From positions 91,406,151 to 91,470,150 of the forward strand of contig NC_133120.1 in the NCBI RefSeq assembly GCF_033568475.1: DNA of 64,000 nt, written 5' to 3'. This DNA comes from Henckelia pumila (taxonomy: Eukaryota > Streptophyta > Magnoliopsida > Lamiales > Gesneriaceae). Positions 11,492-21,381 of the stretch are shown piece by piece; position 1 is the stretch's first letter; each line of letters starts with the position of its first letter. Under the pieces are notes generated by a model that was not told the DNA's origin, did no database searches, and worked only from the letters and a program-made list of their open reading frames with translations. The position numbers and the translations under genes were made by a program.

Positions 11492-13357
11492 TGTTGGAGT
11501 GCGCGGCGTTCAGATCAATCACGATTGATACCCGGTGCAGCGGAAGTTTAAAATTTTTAGTATGGAACAATTCCATAGTGTGGGTATCAACCATACGATT
11601 AAATTATTTGTGTGTGTAAAATTAAATAACTATTATTAAATTTTACCTTCAATCTCGAAGCGAGATTATTGGACACCACACAGATTTCTCTGCGCTTCTT
11701 GTATCTCCCTGGAACTGATGAACAAGCTTTCCTTCAATCAGGTCCACGAATGGAGGTTTAATCCCTCTGATAGATTGCACTAGAAAAATCTATCAGAAGT
11801 TTTCTGCGAAGAGAATAACGAATTTGATTCGCTAATCCTGTCTGCAATTCAAAATCACAGACCGGAAAATCTCTGACAGAGAGAGGGAGGGGCGGCCGAA
11901 TTTCTAGAGAGAGCTAGGGTTTTTTTTCGAAAACTGTCTCTCAAAATTATGACCAACTGTGTGTAATTTCTGTACTGCAATAACTTATTTATAATGCAGG
12001 CCACTAACACCTTAGGGCCCATTAGTCATAAGTTGAGGCCCGACAAGCAAAGCCCGCATGTTCAAAAATTAATATAAAATTCATCGTGACTCCGATTGAT
12101 AAACCGATTTTACCAATGTGCACAGAAACCATTTCTGCACATTTTAAAGTCAAGATAAATTTTCCTGAATTCGAATTCAGTGGTTTCCAAAAATGTACAT
12201 CCCTATGTCATTTTAGGAAATCCTACTCCCTTACTCTTATTTAAGAAGTCCAACTTCTTTATTCATTAAATTTAACTCTTTAAATTTAACTATCTCAACG
12301 GGGATTAAAACTCCATTACACTGTGTGATCCTCAATGGTTCAGGGATACAGCTAGCCGTGGGCTCACAACTCCTTGTGACTCGGAACAACGATTTCCGAC
12401 TTGCCCAACGAATCATGGTAAAGCGCCTAGCAACATCGCCCCATGATTCCCTAGGTATCACTGATAGTGCCTACAAGAACCAGTAGATTTTGGTTAGCGT
12501 ACAGTACGGTCCCTTCATCCATATATCCCGATCGAATCAACAACCATTGGTATATCGAGAGTCGCTCAAGATTCGATAACTATGCAATACATCTTGAAGA
12601 TCAAATTAGTGACATCGCATGTGCTACTAAGAAACCATTTCTTAAATCACATCAAGTACTCTGGCCAGAGATTCGTCACACTAATATCTCCTCAGATCGC
12701 ATAGGATATCCACACTCGCAAGTATGTGGTGAATCCTTGACAACAATGCATCGACTCCTATATGTGTTGTAACTGTACCCAATCCCGACACCTGATGACC
12801 CCCATAGAGTCGGTAAACGAGTCAAGGCACAGTACTAGCATATAGAGTCTCCATGATGTTTCAAGTAGTAAGGACTAATGGTGTACAACCAAAACCGCGG
12901 ACTTTATCCACTCGATAAGTGATAACCACTTGGAAAGTCCGGATAGGGTAGTTCGATCATTCATCATATGAATATCCATTTGCATGCTTCGAACATCTCT
13001 ATGTTCCCTACCAATGAAACGTGGTACTCTGCATCGCAAATGCTAGTCTCACACTCGAGCGATCCTTATCCTTATTATCGGACGGCTCAATCGACTAGGA
13101 ACAGTTTAGAATATACAGTGACTATAAGATGTGTTTCATGATAGACATCCCCATGTTCTACCACATCTTACATACACTATAGTATATTCAAGGTCTTTAT
13201 CAAAACAACAATAGTATATCACAATATAACAATATGAAGAAAGATAAAGTCATTGCCATTAATAAAAGTGTAAATTATATTAAACAAAATATTGTTTATA
13301 CAAAGAGTCATCAAAGCCCTTAGCCACAAGTTGGCTCACTGGGCACCCACTCTTTCA
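11492..13357 (-). repeat. 5' LTR of copia B
   Basis: It is 1866 bp, the same length as 4296-6161, with about eight substitutions between the two by eye. It is flanked outside by the duplicate TTAGA at 13358-13362, after which the Helitron Rep coding sequence resumes. Confidence 0.93.
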
Positions 13358-14990
13358 TTAGACACTGAAAATTACTCTCATCGCACTCCAGTAAACCTCT
13401 AACTTGGGATGATTCTTTGAATGTAGAACAAAGTGTTGTGCCAACTGTCAATAAATCATCATAAGACGTAGGTCCTCGAACGTGAAGCAACAATAGACGC
13501 AAATAATACCTCTCACCCTCTATTGGATTAGAGACATTAACCCGGCCAATCACCTTCCCTTGCTTCCTTCTATTCCATGATTTCTCTCTACTATCCCAAA
13601 CAAAATGACAAGGAAACTCTGAATATAAGTACTGCCTTGCCTCAATATTTGCACAGCAAGTCGAGAAATATTCAGTTAACATAGTTTTCCCCACATATCC
13701 AAAATTCAACACATTTTGCAAATTTTGATTCTTCCAAAAAGTAACACATTATTGATTCGGTAAATGCAAAGGTAAATTAATAACCGCGGGAAAAATTTCA
13801 TTCAAATCGAATTCAAAGATTCTCCTCATTGCCTCGGGAGCAGAAACCCATCGAGCATCCTGAAAGGTCTTTATTTCATCAACATACGGCTCCATGCTAG
13901 ATGGAGATACATGGACGGATATCTTATCATGCCCTTTATAGATGTATTTGTAGAGATATTTAACTGCTGTCAGGCCCGAGCAAATCTCAACATTGATATG
14001 GCAATCATAACGATATAATAAGTAGGGATTGTAAGGGACAACCCATTGAGAATTCAGTTGACAACCTCGCGCCTCAACGATAATCCCATTGTCCCTTCTT
14101 TGATACATTGGGTAACCATCACGACCCTGTCTTGTTTGATCCGAGTGTGATCGAGGGTAGTGATGTTTGCATTGTCCATTAACCATGCAAGGGCACTTTT
14201 TATTCAAATTTCCACACGGACCGTGCATCATATGATGCGAACCCAGCTCAAATAATCGTGGGAATAAATTCATGTTGGGAATTTCAGCAGAAACATATCT
14301 GTCAAATAAATCAGGCGAAGAAATTTTGAACTTGGGCTTGAGTATAACAAGAAAATGACAGTGCGGTAGACCTCTCTTTTGGAACTCGATTACATAAACA
14401 TATGCTGCAACAGAACCAAATATCTTTTTCTTAATTATCTAATCTTTCAAATCAACCAACCTTGCACGAAAAACGCGTGACACTAAATCAGGCCGGTCAT
14501 GGGGCGTTTGACCATCAAACAAATTATTCTTAATCTCGGGCCATTCAGGGTTACAAGTCATGGTAATGAATAAATCTGATTTTCCTAGAGATCTGACCAA
14601 CGCCATCGCATCAAGATACCGCTTACGCATATCCCTTGGTCCCCCAATAAAAGATAAAGGGAGAACCACACGACGCCCAACCTCTGTACCACGTGTTTCT
14701 CCACTGGCCACACTGTCAACTATGCCTTGATATAATTATGATCTGATTTCTGCTTGATTTCTCCTGTAGTAATCGAGTCTAGTTATTTCCAACTTAATAT
14801 ACATATCGACAACAAACTGTTGTAATAACCGTCCACCATACAACAATAGTGAAGAGTCATTTTCTCGTATCTGTAGTCGATAACAATAGTATTCTCGGCA
14901 CGACACCATTCTATTATTTTTCCCACGAACAGCTGCAACCAACGCATAAGAATTCGAAACATATGTGAACACAATTTTAATGCAGGGCAC
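13358..14990 (-). pseudogene. Helitron rolling-circle Rep (HUH) domain, with nonsense codons
   Basis: One minus-strand frame, broken by three stops (at about 14736, 14439 and 13749), encodes the conserved Helitron Rep region. Landmarks in order are YYCYRLQIRENDSSLLLYGG, LLQQFVVDMYIKLE, LPLSFIGGPRDM, RYLDAMALV, FITMTCNPEWPEI, the metal-binding motif GLPHCHFLVIL at about 14340-14370, MMHGPCG, VVPYNPYLLYRYDCHINVE, and KYLYKYIYKGHDK with two tyrosines of the catalytic type. Rep nicks and religates single strands during rolling-circle transposition. Each stop looks like a single-base change of a sense codon. The reading continues into the helicase beyond copia B. Confidence 0.87.
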
Positions 14991-15960
14991 AATAATTTAG
15001 AAACTGAACAACGCGCGTATGATTAATCTTACCGTGACTTTCTTTTGAAACAATCTGATCAAATGAAGTCAAACCTTTGGACGGCAACACAACTTGGGCA
15101 GGAGGCGCACTGCGTTGGTCGTTTAAACATTTAAGAATATGTTGCTGCCAACCACAGTCACCATATGGGAAAAAAAGAGGATACTGTAATGGATCGTAAC
15201 AACCAAAATAGTGTTTGATCTGATGGGTCTCGTCATCGTTTCCTCAGACAACTATATCTCTATCGTAAGGGATATTGGTATGATCATTTCCCTTGACCCA
15301 AATTGCTGCCACCTGATCAGCTGACGGACAATTGTAACACCTCTGATCGATTAAACTGTTCTTGCTTATATGAAATCGAACATCTTGGATAGATGAGTAT
15401 TCATTTATTCTCCGAAGGATCTCTGCATAAGGATTATACTGCATAATATTCATCAATAATATCATAGTGGCCTCATCAACAGCCTCATCATTTAATGCAG
15501 ATATTCTATTATGTAACTCATTATCATTATCCCAGAAATAGAGCTGGAAATACTTAGGTCTTCCTTGTTCAGGCACAAGTGGAGGTAATGTATGAAACAC
15601 CTGCCCAGCAGCGCGGAAAGTGTACACTCTACGATTAAGATAAGCCAGACTCTTGTCTGTCCGTACGCCAAAAGATGTGAACAAAAAAATACTATTATAC
15701 AAACGTATCTTGCGACGGAATGTAGTAGCCATCGGAGAAGAAGTGTCGACGAAAAGATTTATCAAATCTACTGGTGCATTTGGTGATACAAGTCGAATTT
15801 TGCCACGGTCGCAACAAAACGTTGGGGGTTCATATGGAAACCTGAACGCCCCACAAATTCCACACGTCGGAATTGTAGAGAGTGTAATAACATTATTTAA
15901 TTGCACCTCCGTGACTGAAATATATAGTAAAAGAAAAATATAATGAATAAATCGACGCAA
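14991..15960 (-). pseudogene. Helitron Rep N-terminal region
   Basis: The minus-strand frame 15960-15244 carries a cysteine-bearing segment (CGICGAFRFPYEPPTFCC) followed by sequence typical of plant Helitron proteins (LFVDTSSPMATTFRRKIRLYN, FTSFGVRTDKS, VYTFRAAGQVFHTLPPL, PKYFQLYFWDN, ELHNRI). It stops with TGA at about 15244, yet the same frame continues as recognisable Helitron sequence (HYFGCYDPLQYPLFFPYGD) to about 15000. Between about 15000 and 14960 the frame changes; this may be a short intron or a frameshift. The region before 15930 is outside any protein similarity I recognise. Confidence 0.75.
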
Positions 15961-17729
15961 ACAACGAAAGGGGAAAAAAAGATAAGTTTTTTTTCAAAGT
16001 AAACATGACACAAACCACTCACAAATAGGCAAGCAAGCTGATTGCAACATTGCATCCGAACTAAAACCTGTCATAACATAAAAAAACAAATTATAAGCTA
16101 GTTGGAGCATTTTTTTTTCTATTAGAAAACAAAGGCAATAATAATGTGTTTGGTCCCTGTTAGTTTCGATGGTTATTTTCAAATGTTCTAAATATTTATG
16201 TCCAACTCTTTTCACTCCTAGCATTGTTGGATATACAACACAATAAGAAGTAATATTGAGATTACTGTCAAAAGTAATATGTGATTTTGGCCATATTGTT
16301 GCTACACAGTTAAAAAATGACAGCATTATTCTTTAATCGAGTATATCAAATTTTAAAATGAATACTATTATTACAATGTTAAAATGATTTATACGTCAAC
16401 ACGTATTAATTCTAAAAGTATGTGCACCTCCCTAAAAAAATTTATATATACTGCAGTTATCACGTTTTCTTGATAATAATGAATAATATGGACTTTTGGA
16501 AATTAATTTTTATGAAAAGAGTATAACAATGAAGCGCCTGAAGAACAAAACTTTAAATAATATTACCATTTTGAAAGCTAGAGGCAACCTATTAAATGTG
16601 ATTCTCTAATCAGAATCGAAATACATTGAACCAAGGGCTAAAAATAGTTATGACTCGGCATTTTTTTTAGATTAACTTAAAAATCACGTGGAATTTTTCC
16701 CTCAAGGTTTATAGATGTTGCACTTGTTATTTTATAAATTACAAATATTTATTTCAATTAACCAACTCTTTATATATTTATATTATATTATTTTATGACA
16801 TAAATATTACAACATTTTATCTATATATATATATATATAAATAATAATAGACGATCCTACAAATGGAGATTTGAGATTTTATTTTGTATAATTAACTAAC
16901 ATGGTGTTTTGGGGAGAAAGTTGATCACCTAAAATTGAAAATGTGAACATGAGGATGATAAGGGGAAGAAAGGTATATATCTAACCAACAGTGATAGGCA
17001 TCGCCCGATCATCACGCGCAATTCCAGATTCAAAAAGAGCACAACTACTGCAGGCAATGAAGACGACATTGAGATAAACAAATCGAATAAAGCATACAAC
17101 AGACGACAACGAATACCTTGCAGCATATGCGGACATTGCGGAGGGACGCCGACCACGCATCACAAATGTCGTCGGGAAGTTATATGGTAGGAAAAGTTAT
17201 CAGCAATCCAGAAGTTAATACCCTCTTCCGACAAGTGGTTTGAATTTGATTTCCTTTCTCAATGGATATTACAGGTGCATCAATCGTAAGGCATTCATTA
17301 TACACGAAACAAAAAAAGTGTGCATGCAAGAAACAAAGCCTAATTGTTATAAAAAAAAGTGACGACTGACCAATGAGCAATAATTAATATATCAACATTA
17401 TTACTCAAAATCAAAGCTGATGAATAGGACCGTAAAAGAAGACATAAAGGACCGTAAAAGAAGACATAAAAATTTGCAACGTTTTCAAATCCTTCATTAA
17501 GGTAGACGTAAGGACTATATATTAATTCTCTCCTATTAAAGATGAATGAAGAACGGTTTAAGCAAAGAATATGTATGTTTCGGCTGGAAAGCAAAAGGAG
17601 AAACATCAGTGAAGTGAATTCAATAGGGAGAGGTGATTAGGAGAAACATTAGTAATAAATTCAATATGGTCAACAGGGACAAATGAGTTTTTTCACAAAT
17701 CAAAACTACATATTTATATATAAGATAGA
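15961..17729 (-). other. Helitron 5' region, no gene recognised
   Basis: This is AT-rich DNA upstream of the Rep coding sequence. Short open stretches at 15994-16326 and 16929-17163 on the minus strand could be remnants of upstream exons, but I recognise no domain. A 21-bp tandem duplication (about 17428-17469) and a loosely duplicated GGAGAAACAT stretch (about 17597-17670) are present. The proposed Helitron 5' end TC is at 17729-17728. Confidence 0.4.
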
Positions 17730-17929
17730 TAATTAAATTTTGGATTAATTTGATATTAGCTCAAGAGACTCGATTCAAAAAAAATAAAAGATTCTAACAT
17801 TTAAAATTTTAGTCATGATAGTTTTTTAATCCTGATTCCGTTATTGGTTATATATATTAATTATTACATTTTTATCAAAAAATATATCAGATTTAATTTT
17901 AAATATGTAAGAAATTCAATAATTAGTAC

Positions 17930-18241
17930 GGAAAACTGCAAATTTGGTCATGTATGTTTGTCACTTTGCGATTTTGGTCCTTTATATTTTCATATTTCAG
18001 TTTTAGTCCTGCATGTTCCGATTTTTGGTAATTTTGGTCCTTTTTATTCGAAAATGCTTACGTAGCACTGTACACGTCAGCTCCACATCAGCATTAGATT
18101 GGTGCCACGTTAGCGTCACATTGGAAAAAAGAATAAAATTGCCAAAAAAATAAAGATATCGAAATAAAACTAAAATTTAAAAATATAAAGGATTGAAATC
18201 GCAAAACGACAAATATATAGAACAAAAAACGCAATTTTTCC
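17930..18241. repeat. Small inverted-repeat element (MITE-like), copy 1
   Basis: Long terminal inverted repeats begin GGAAAACTGCAAATTTGG and end with GCAATTTTTCC. The left arm reads like TTTGTCACTTTGCGATTTTGG and the right arm carries its near complement. The middle has ACGTCAG and GCCACGTTAGCGTCAC words. A second member lies in intron 3 of the neighbouring dehydrogenase gene. No autonomous relative or clean target duplication was found, so the superfamily is open; Mutator-like is possible. It ends about 285 bp upstream of the start codon of the dehydrogenase gene. Confidence 0.65.
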
Positions 18242-18526
18242 AATATAATATTAGGAAATTGCGCATGTTTGACGTGATGGAAGCAAATCAATACGTTTTC
18301 ATTCTTAGAATCTCCCACTCTATTAGCTTTGAATGGATGGATGATTTTGATCACGCGTACGTGCATGTCAGTGAAGGAGAGAAGAAGTTGATAGAAAAAT
18401 CACCACGAAGATATGCACCTGTCCATCCAACAACGAACGTGTCGATATTCTCTCATGCAACATTTATTCTCGTGCATTTTTATACTCCCTCAATCGCCTC
18501 ACTCGCATTTAGCACTGAAGCTAGCC

Positions 18527-20369
18527 ATGGATTTTGTGAACCTATTCTTGAACATTTTCGCACCCATTTTCACCTTCAATGCGTTCTTGTTCTTGTTTCC
18601 AGTGTATCTTTGTTTCAGGTCGCTCCGATATGTCTTCCGTTCGATTTTCCGGGAAAATGTCGCTGGAAAAGTTGTGGTAATCGCCGGAGCTTCTTCTGGG
18701 ATCGGTGAGGTAATAATGTAAATTAATGAAACATATAATTATAATGTCCATGCATAATTAACTGATTAATTTGTTTAATTTGGAATTCATATCATGTGTT
18801 TGAACTTTGAAGCACCTAGCTTATGAGTATGGTAGTAGAGGTGCGTACTTGGTTATCGGGGCTAGAAGAAACAAGGCTTTGCGAGATGTGGCGGAGACTG
18901 CCCGTTGGCTCGGCTCTCCACTGGTTGTTCCTATACGCACCGATGTCTCGAAACCCGAAGATTGCAAGCGTTTGATCGAACAAGCCATCGAGAGTTTCGG
19001 CCGATGTAAGCAATATTAATTGCATATCATATGTATTAATCTTTATTGTTTCGTATCGATTAATGAATTAATTTACGATTTGTGGATTCAGTGGATCATT
19101 TGGTGATACCAGCTGGGATCACTCCTGCGTGCATGTTTGAAGATACCTTCGATGTTACAAACTTCAAACCTGCTATGGTAATGATCAGCTCACTATTAGG
19201 AAAATTGCTTTTTCCGTCACGTGTGTTTGTCACTTTGCGATTTCAATCCTTTATATTTTCAGATTTCAGTTTTAATTCGTTATCTTTATTTTTTTTGCAA
19301 TTTTAGTCCTTTTTTTACGTGGCGCTGACGTGGCACCAATTCGGTGCTGATGTGGATGTGACGTGTACGTGCATTTTCGAATGAAAATGATCGAAATTGT
19401 CAAAAATCAAAACATGCAGGACTAAAACTGAAATATAAAAACATAGAAGACAAAAAAAACATACATGACCAAATTTGCAGTTTTTTCCTACCATGTATTC
19501 ATGGTAATAAATATATATAGCTAGCATCTTCTTATTTCATTGATAATATCTGTTTGATTTCCTTTGGAATTAGGACATAAATTTCTGGGGTCCAGTTTAT
19601 ACGACTTATTTTGCTGCGCCATACCTGAGGATGACAAGGGGCAAGATTGTAGCGATTGCATCTTCGAATAGCTGGTTGAATGCACCAAGGCTAAGCTATT
19701 ACAGTGTGAGTTTGGGACATTTAATTGAGTAGTATGTGTCATGATGATAACACCATCTTAATTGCTTTGGTTGGTTACGTGCAGGCAAGTAAGGCTGCGG
19801 TTGTGAGTTTCTTTGAAACCATGCGAGTCGAGTTCGGATCCGATATAGGAATTACGATTGTACTGCCTGGATTAGTTGAGTCGGAGATGACCAAGGGAAA
19901 AATCCTTTCAAAAGATGGGAAAATGGTAGTGGACCAAGAAATGCGAGATGTAAGCTAAGGCCTCTAGCACTAGTACTACACATTGATGGCCTAATTAATT
20001 AGTGTTTACATATGTGTACTGTATATATATATGAAATTTTGTTATTGATCAGTTTGGAAAAGGTGGCTAACCTTGAAGTACTCGTAGGTTGTGATGAGCG
20101 CTGTTCCGATAAAGGCCGTGGACCGATGCGCGAAGGAGATTGTGAAGAGTGTGTGCCGAGGGGACAAATACTTGACGGTGCCATCTTGGTTCAGAGCATT
20201 GTTCTTCTTCAAGATGATGTGCCCGGAAGCGGTAGATTGGTTCAACCGCTGGTTTTGCATCACCGAACCAGAAAACATGCCCACCATAAGCCAAAAAATC
20301 ACGAAATTGCCAGGTTTGAAAGATTTCGTGCATCCAGATTCTGTCCGATCTCCCAAGATCAAAACCTGA
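18527..20369 (+). CDS. Short-chain dehydrogenase, plant 11-beta-HSD-like / steroleosin type
   Basis: Six exons join in frame to about 346 residues: 18527-18709, 18813-19005, 19092-19177, 19574-19705, 19785-19949 and 20088-20369, all with GT-AG introns. Length and intron spacing fit plant hydroxysteroid-dehydrogenase-like proteins (around 350 residues). The start follows GCTAGCC and gives a strongly hydrophobic N-terminus (FLNIFAPIFTFNAFLFLFP), the membrane or oil-body anchor of this family. The Rossmann motif is GASSGIGE and a basic GARR suggests NADP(H). The catalytic pair is in YSASK, with serine in IASSNSW. The usual N-A-G motif reads VIPAGI, losing the conserved asparagine. The C-terminus (WFRALFFFKMMCPEAVDWF) is family-typical. 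Likely role: NADP-dependent oxidoreduction of a sterol- or brassinosteroid-like substrate at lipid droplets; the substrate is unknown. A MITE fills most of intron 3. Confidence 0.9.
19199..19488. repeat. Small inverted-repeat element (MITE-like), copy 2, inside intron 3
   Basis: About 290 bp with ends GGAAAATTGC and GCAGTTTTTTCC and internal arms homologous to the copy at 17930-18241. It forms most of the 396-bp third intron of the dehydrogenase gene. The central part has GACGTGGCAC and GATGTGGATGTGACGTG words. It does not touch the splice sites (19178 donor, 19573 acceptor). Confidence 0.65.
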
Positions 20370-20853
20370 CCAAGAATAGGAACATGATTTGGTTTATATA
20401 TCCATGCCATTCCGGGTTTAATATGTTGTGATCATCGATTAATGTAATAAGAAGGTGAAGGTGCCGGACGAATATATATTAGCTTAAATGGCACTTTTTG
20501 TCCGGGAATGTTGAAGTTATCATGAAGAGGGGGAGGGTACTCGGGGATCCCCTTTTATTTAATTAGTTTGTCTTCCATTTATGCCTATCATGTTGCTTGT
20601 ATTAGGTTAATATCGAGTAGCGCTGCAATATGCTGATTTATATGCAGTTACATATATATATTGATGATAATATAAACACTTAGGTTTTGTTATATAAGAT
20701 AGATATTTCAAACCTGATGTTCATGATGAATCATGCTTCAACACTTAAAAATCAAGTGCATGTGACATTCATACTAAAAGGGATTCTGTACAATATTACA
20801 TGCATTCCCAATTGCTCAAAAGTTCCCCAGTTTACGGTTCGGTTCGGCCTTGA

Positions 20854-21381
20854 TCAAAAGTGATTTATTTTGAGCCATCGCGGCGGGGTTAGGAGGCCAT
20901 AAGAGCTATAACCTTTGGCCATGTCGCTTTTGCCTAACCGTCGCGCAGGATTGACGAAGGGACTGCAAGAGGCGTAGGTATAATCATGATCGGTACTTGT
21001 GGTGCATTTCATTTCAGCCAACACTTTGCAAAAGAGATCGACTTCACATGGCAACAGCAAAGGGCCATCACAGTTGAACCCGTATTCCGTTTCGGCATCC
21101 TCCAGCAGCATCCTGAACAGAGAGTGGTTCAAACACTTGGTCTCGATCACGAACCTTTGCTTTTCCGGCCCGACGTACACCGAGAAACACCCGTTGGGAA
21201 TGCTTACACGGCCTGTTTTACTACCGTGCCAGGACCTGCTCTTGGAAAACATACTCGTCGCCGCGGAAGAAGAAGAAGAAGAAGAAGACGATGATTTTGA
21301 TCGTCGGTTCATCGACATGTAACTCTCGAGTTTCTTGAACAGGGAATTACTTTTCTTCTTCGTCTCCGCCTCAAATTCCAT
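20854..21381 (-). CDS. SAUR-like auxin-responsive protein
   Basis: An uninterrupted single exon of 175 codons. The central ~65 residues match the SAUR domain: PNGCFSVYVGPEKQRFVIE, LNHSLFRMLLEDAETEYGF and GPLLLPCEVDLFCKVLAEM. The N-terminus is basic with a run of ten serines encoded by an AGA/AAG-type triplet repeat on the plus strand (about 21266-21290); the C-terminus is a family-variable tail ending WLKINHF. Most SAURs are intronless and 90-190 residues, as here. SAUR proteins are early auxin-response factors; characterised members inhibit PP2C.D phosphatases to activate plasma-membrane proton pumps and growth. Function here is inferred from family only. Transcription is convergent with the dehydrogenase gene, with 484 bp between the coding ends. 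Confidence 0.88.
   Translation of the reverse strand: MEFEAETKKKSNSLFKKLESYMSMNRRSKSSSSSSSSSSAATSMFSKSRSWHGSKTGRVSIPNGCFSVYVGPEKQRFVIETKCLNHSLFRMLLEDAETEYGFNCDGPLLLPCEVDLFCKVLAEMKCTTSTDHDYTYASCSPFVNPARRLGKSDMAKGYSSYGLLTPPRWLKINHF

Larger units (their letters stand above)
4296..13357 (-). mobile_element. Ty1/copia element B, complete structure, coding-defective
   Basis: This is a full 9062-bp element on the minus strand. Two 1866-bp LTRs (4296-6161 and 11492-13357) flank an internal region with a tRNA-iMet-type PBS next to the right LTR and a polypurine tract next to the left LTR. Five-bp target duplications TTAGA lie at 4291-4295 and 13358-13362. Gene order on the minus strand is gag remnant, protease, integrase, RT, RNase H, which is the copia order. 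The LTRs differ at only about eight positions by eye, so insertion is recent. The coding region has several stops, a frameshift and a mutated protease motif, so the copy was probably mobilised by proteins from another element. The copia lineage was not determined. Confidence 0.93.
3202..17729 (-). mobile_element. Decayed autonomous Helitron, interrupted by copia B and gypsy A
   Basis: Minus-strand sequence encodes, in order, a Helitron N-terminal region (15960 downwards), a rolling-circle Rep domain (14990-13358) and a PIF1-type helicase (4295-3202). Copia B sits inside this coding region with target duplication TTAGA, and the helicase reading frame continues across the site if B and one duplicate are ignored. 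A candidate 5' terminus is at 17729: on the minus strand the sequence runs from A into TCTATCTTATATATAAATA, matching the A|TC rule for Helitron insertion and the AT-rich start of many plant Helitrons. The 3' CTRR end should lie left of the window, beyond gypsy A. Several stop codons show it is dead. The 5' end is inferred from motif only. Confidence 0.75.

Noticed and set aside
18193-18708. A 171-codon frame across the HSD 5' region
   Set aside because: It overlaps the MITE and exon 1 in a different frame; it lacks any signature, while exon 1 joins correctly to exon 2.
20012-20431. A 139-codon plus-strand frame overlapping the last HSD exon
   Set aside because: It is a shadow frame; exon 6 in another frame carries the family C-terminus and joins in phase.
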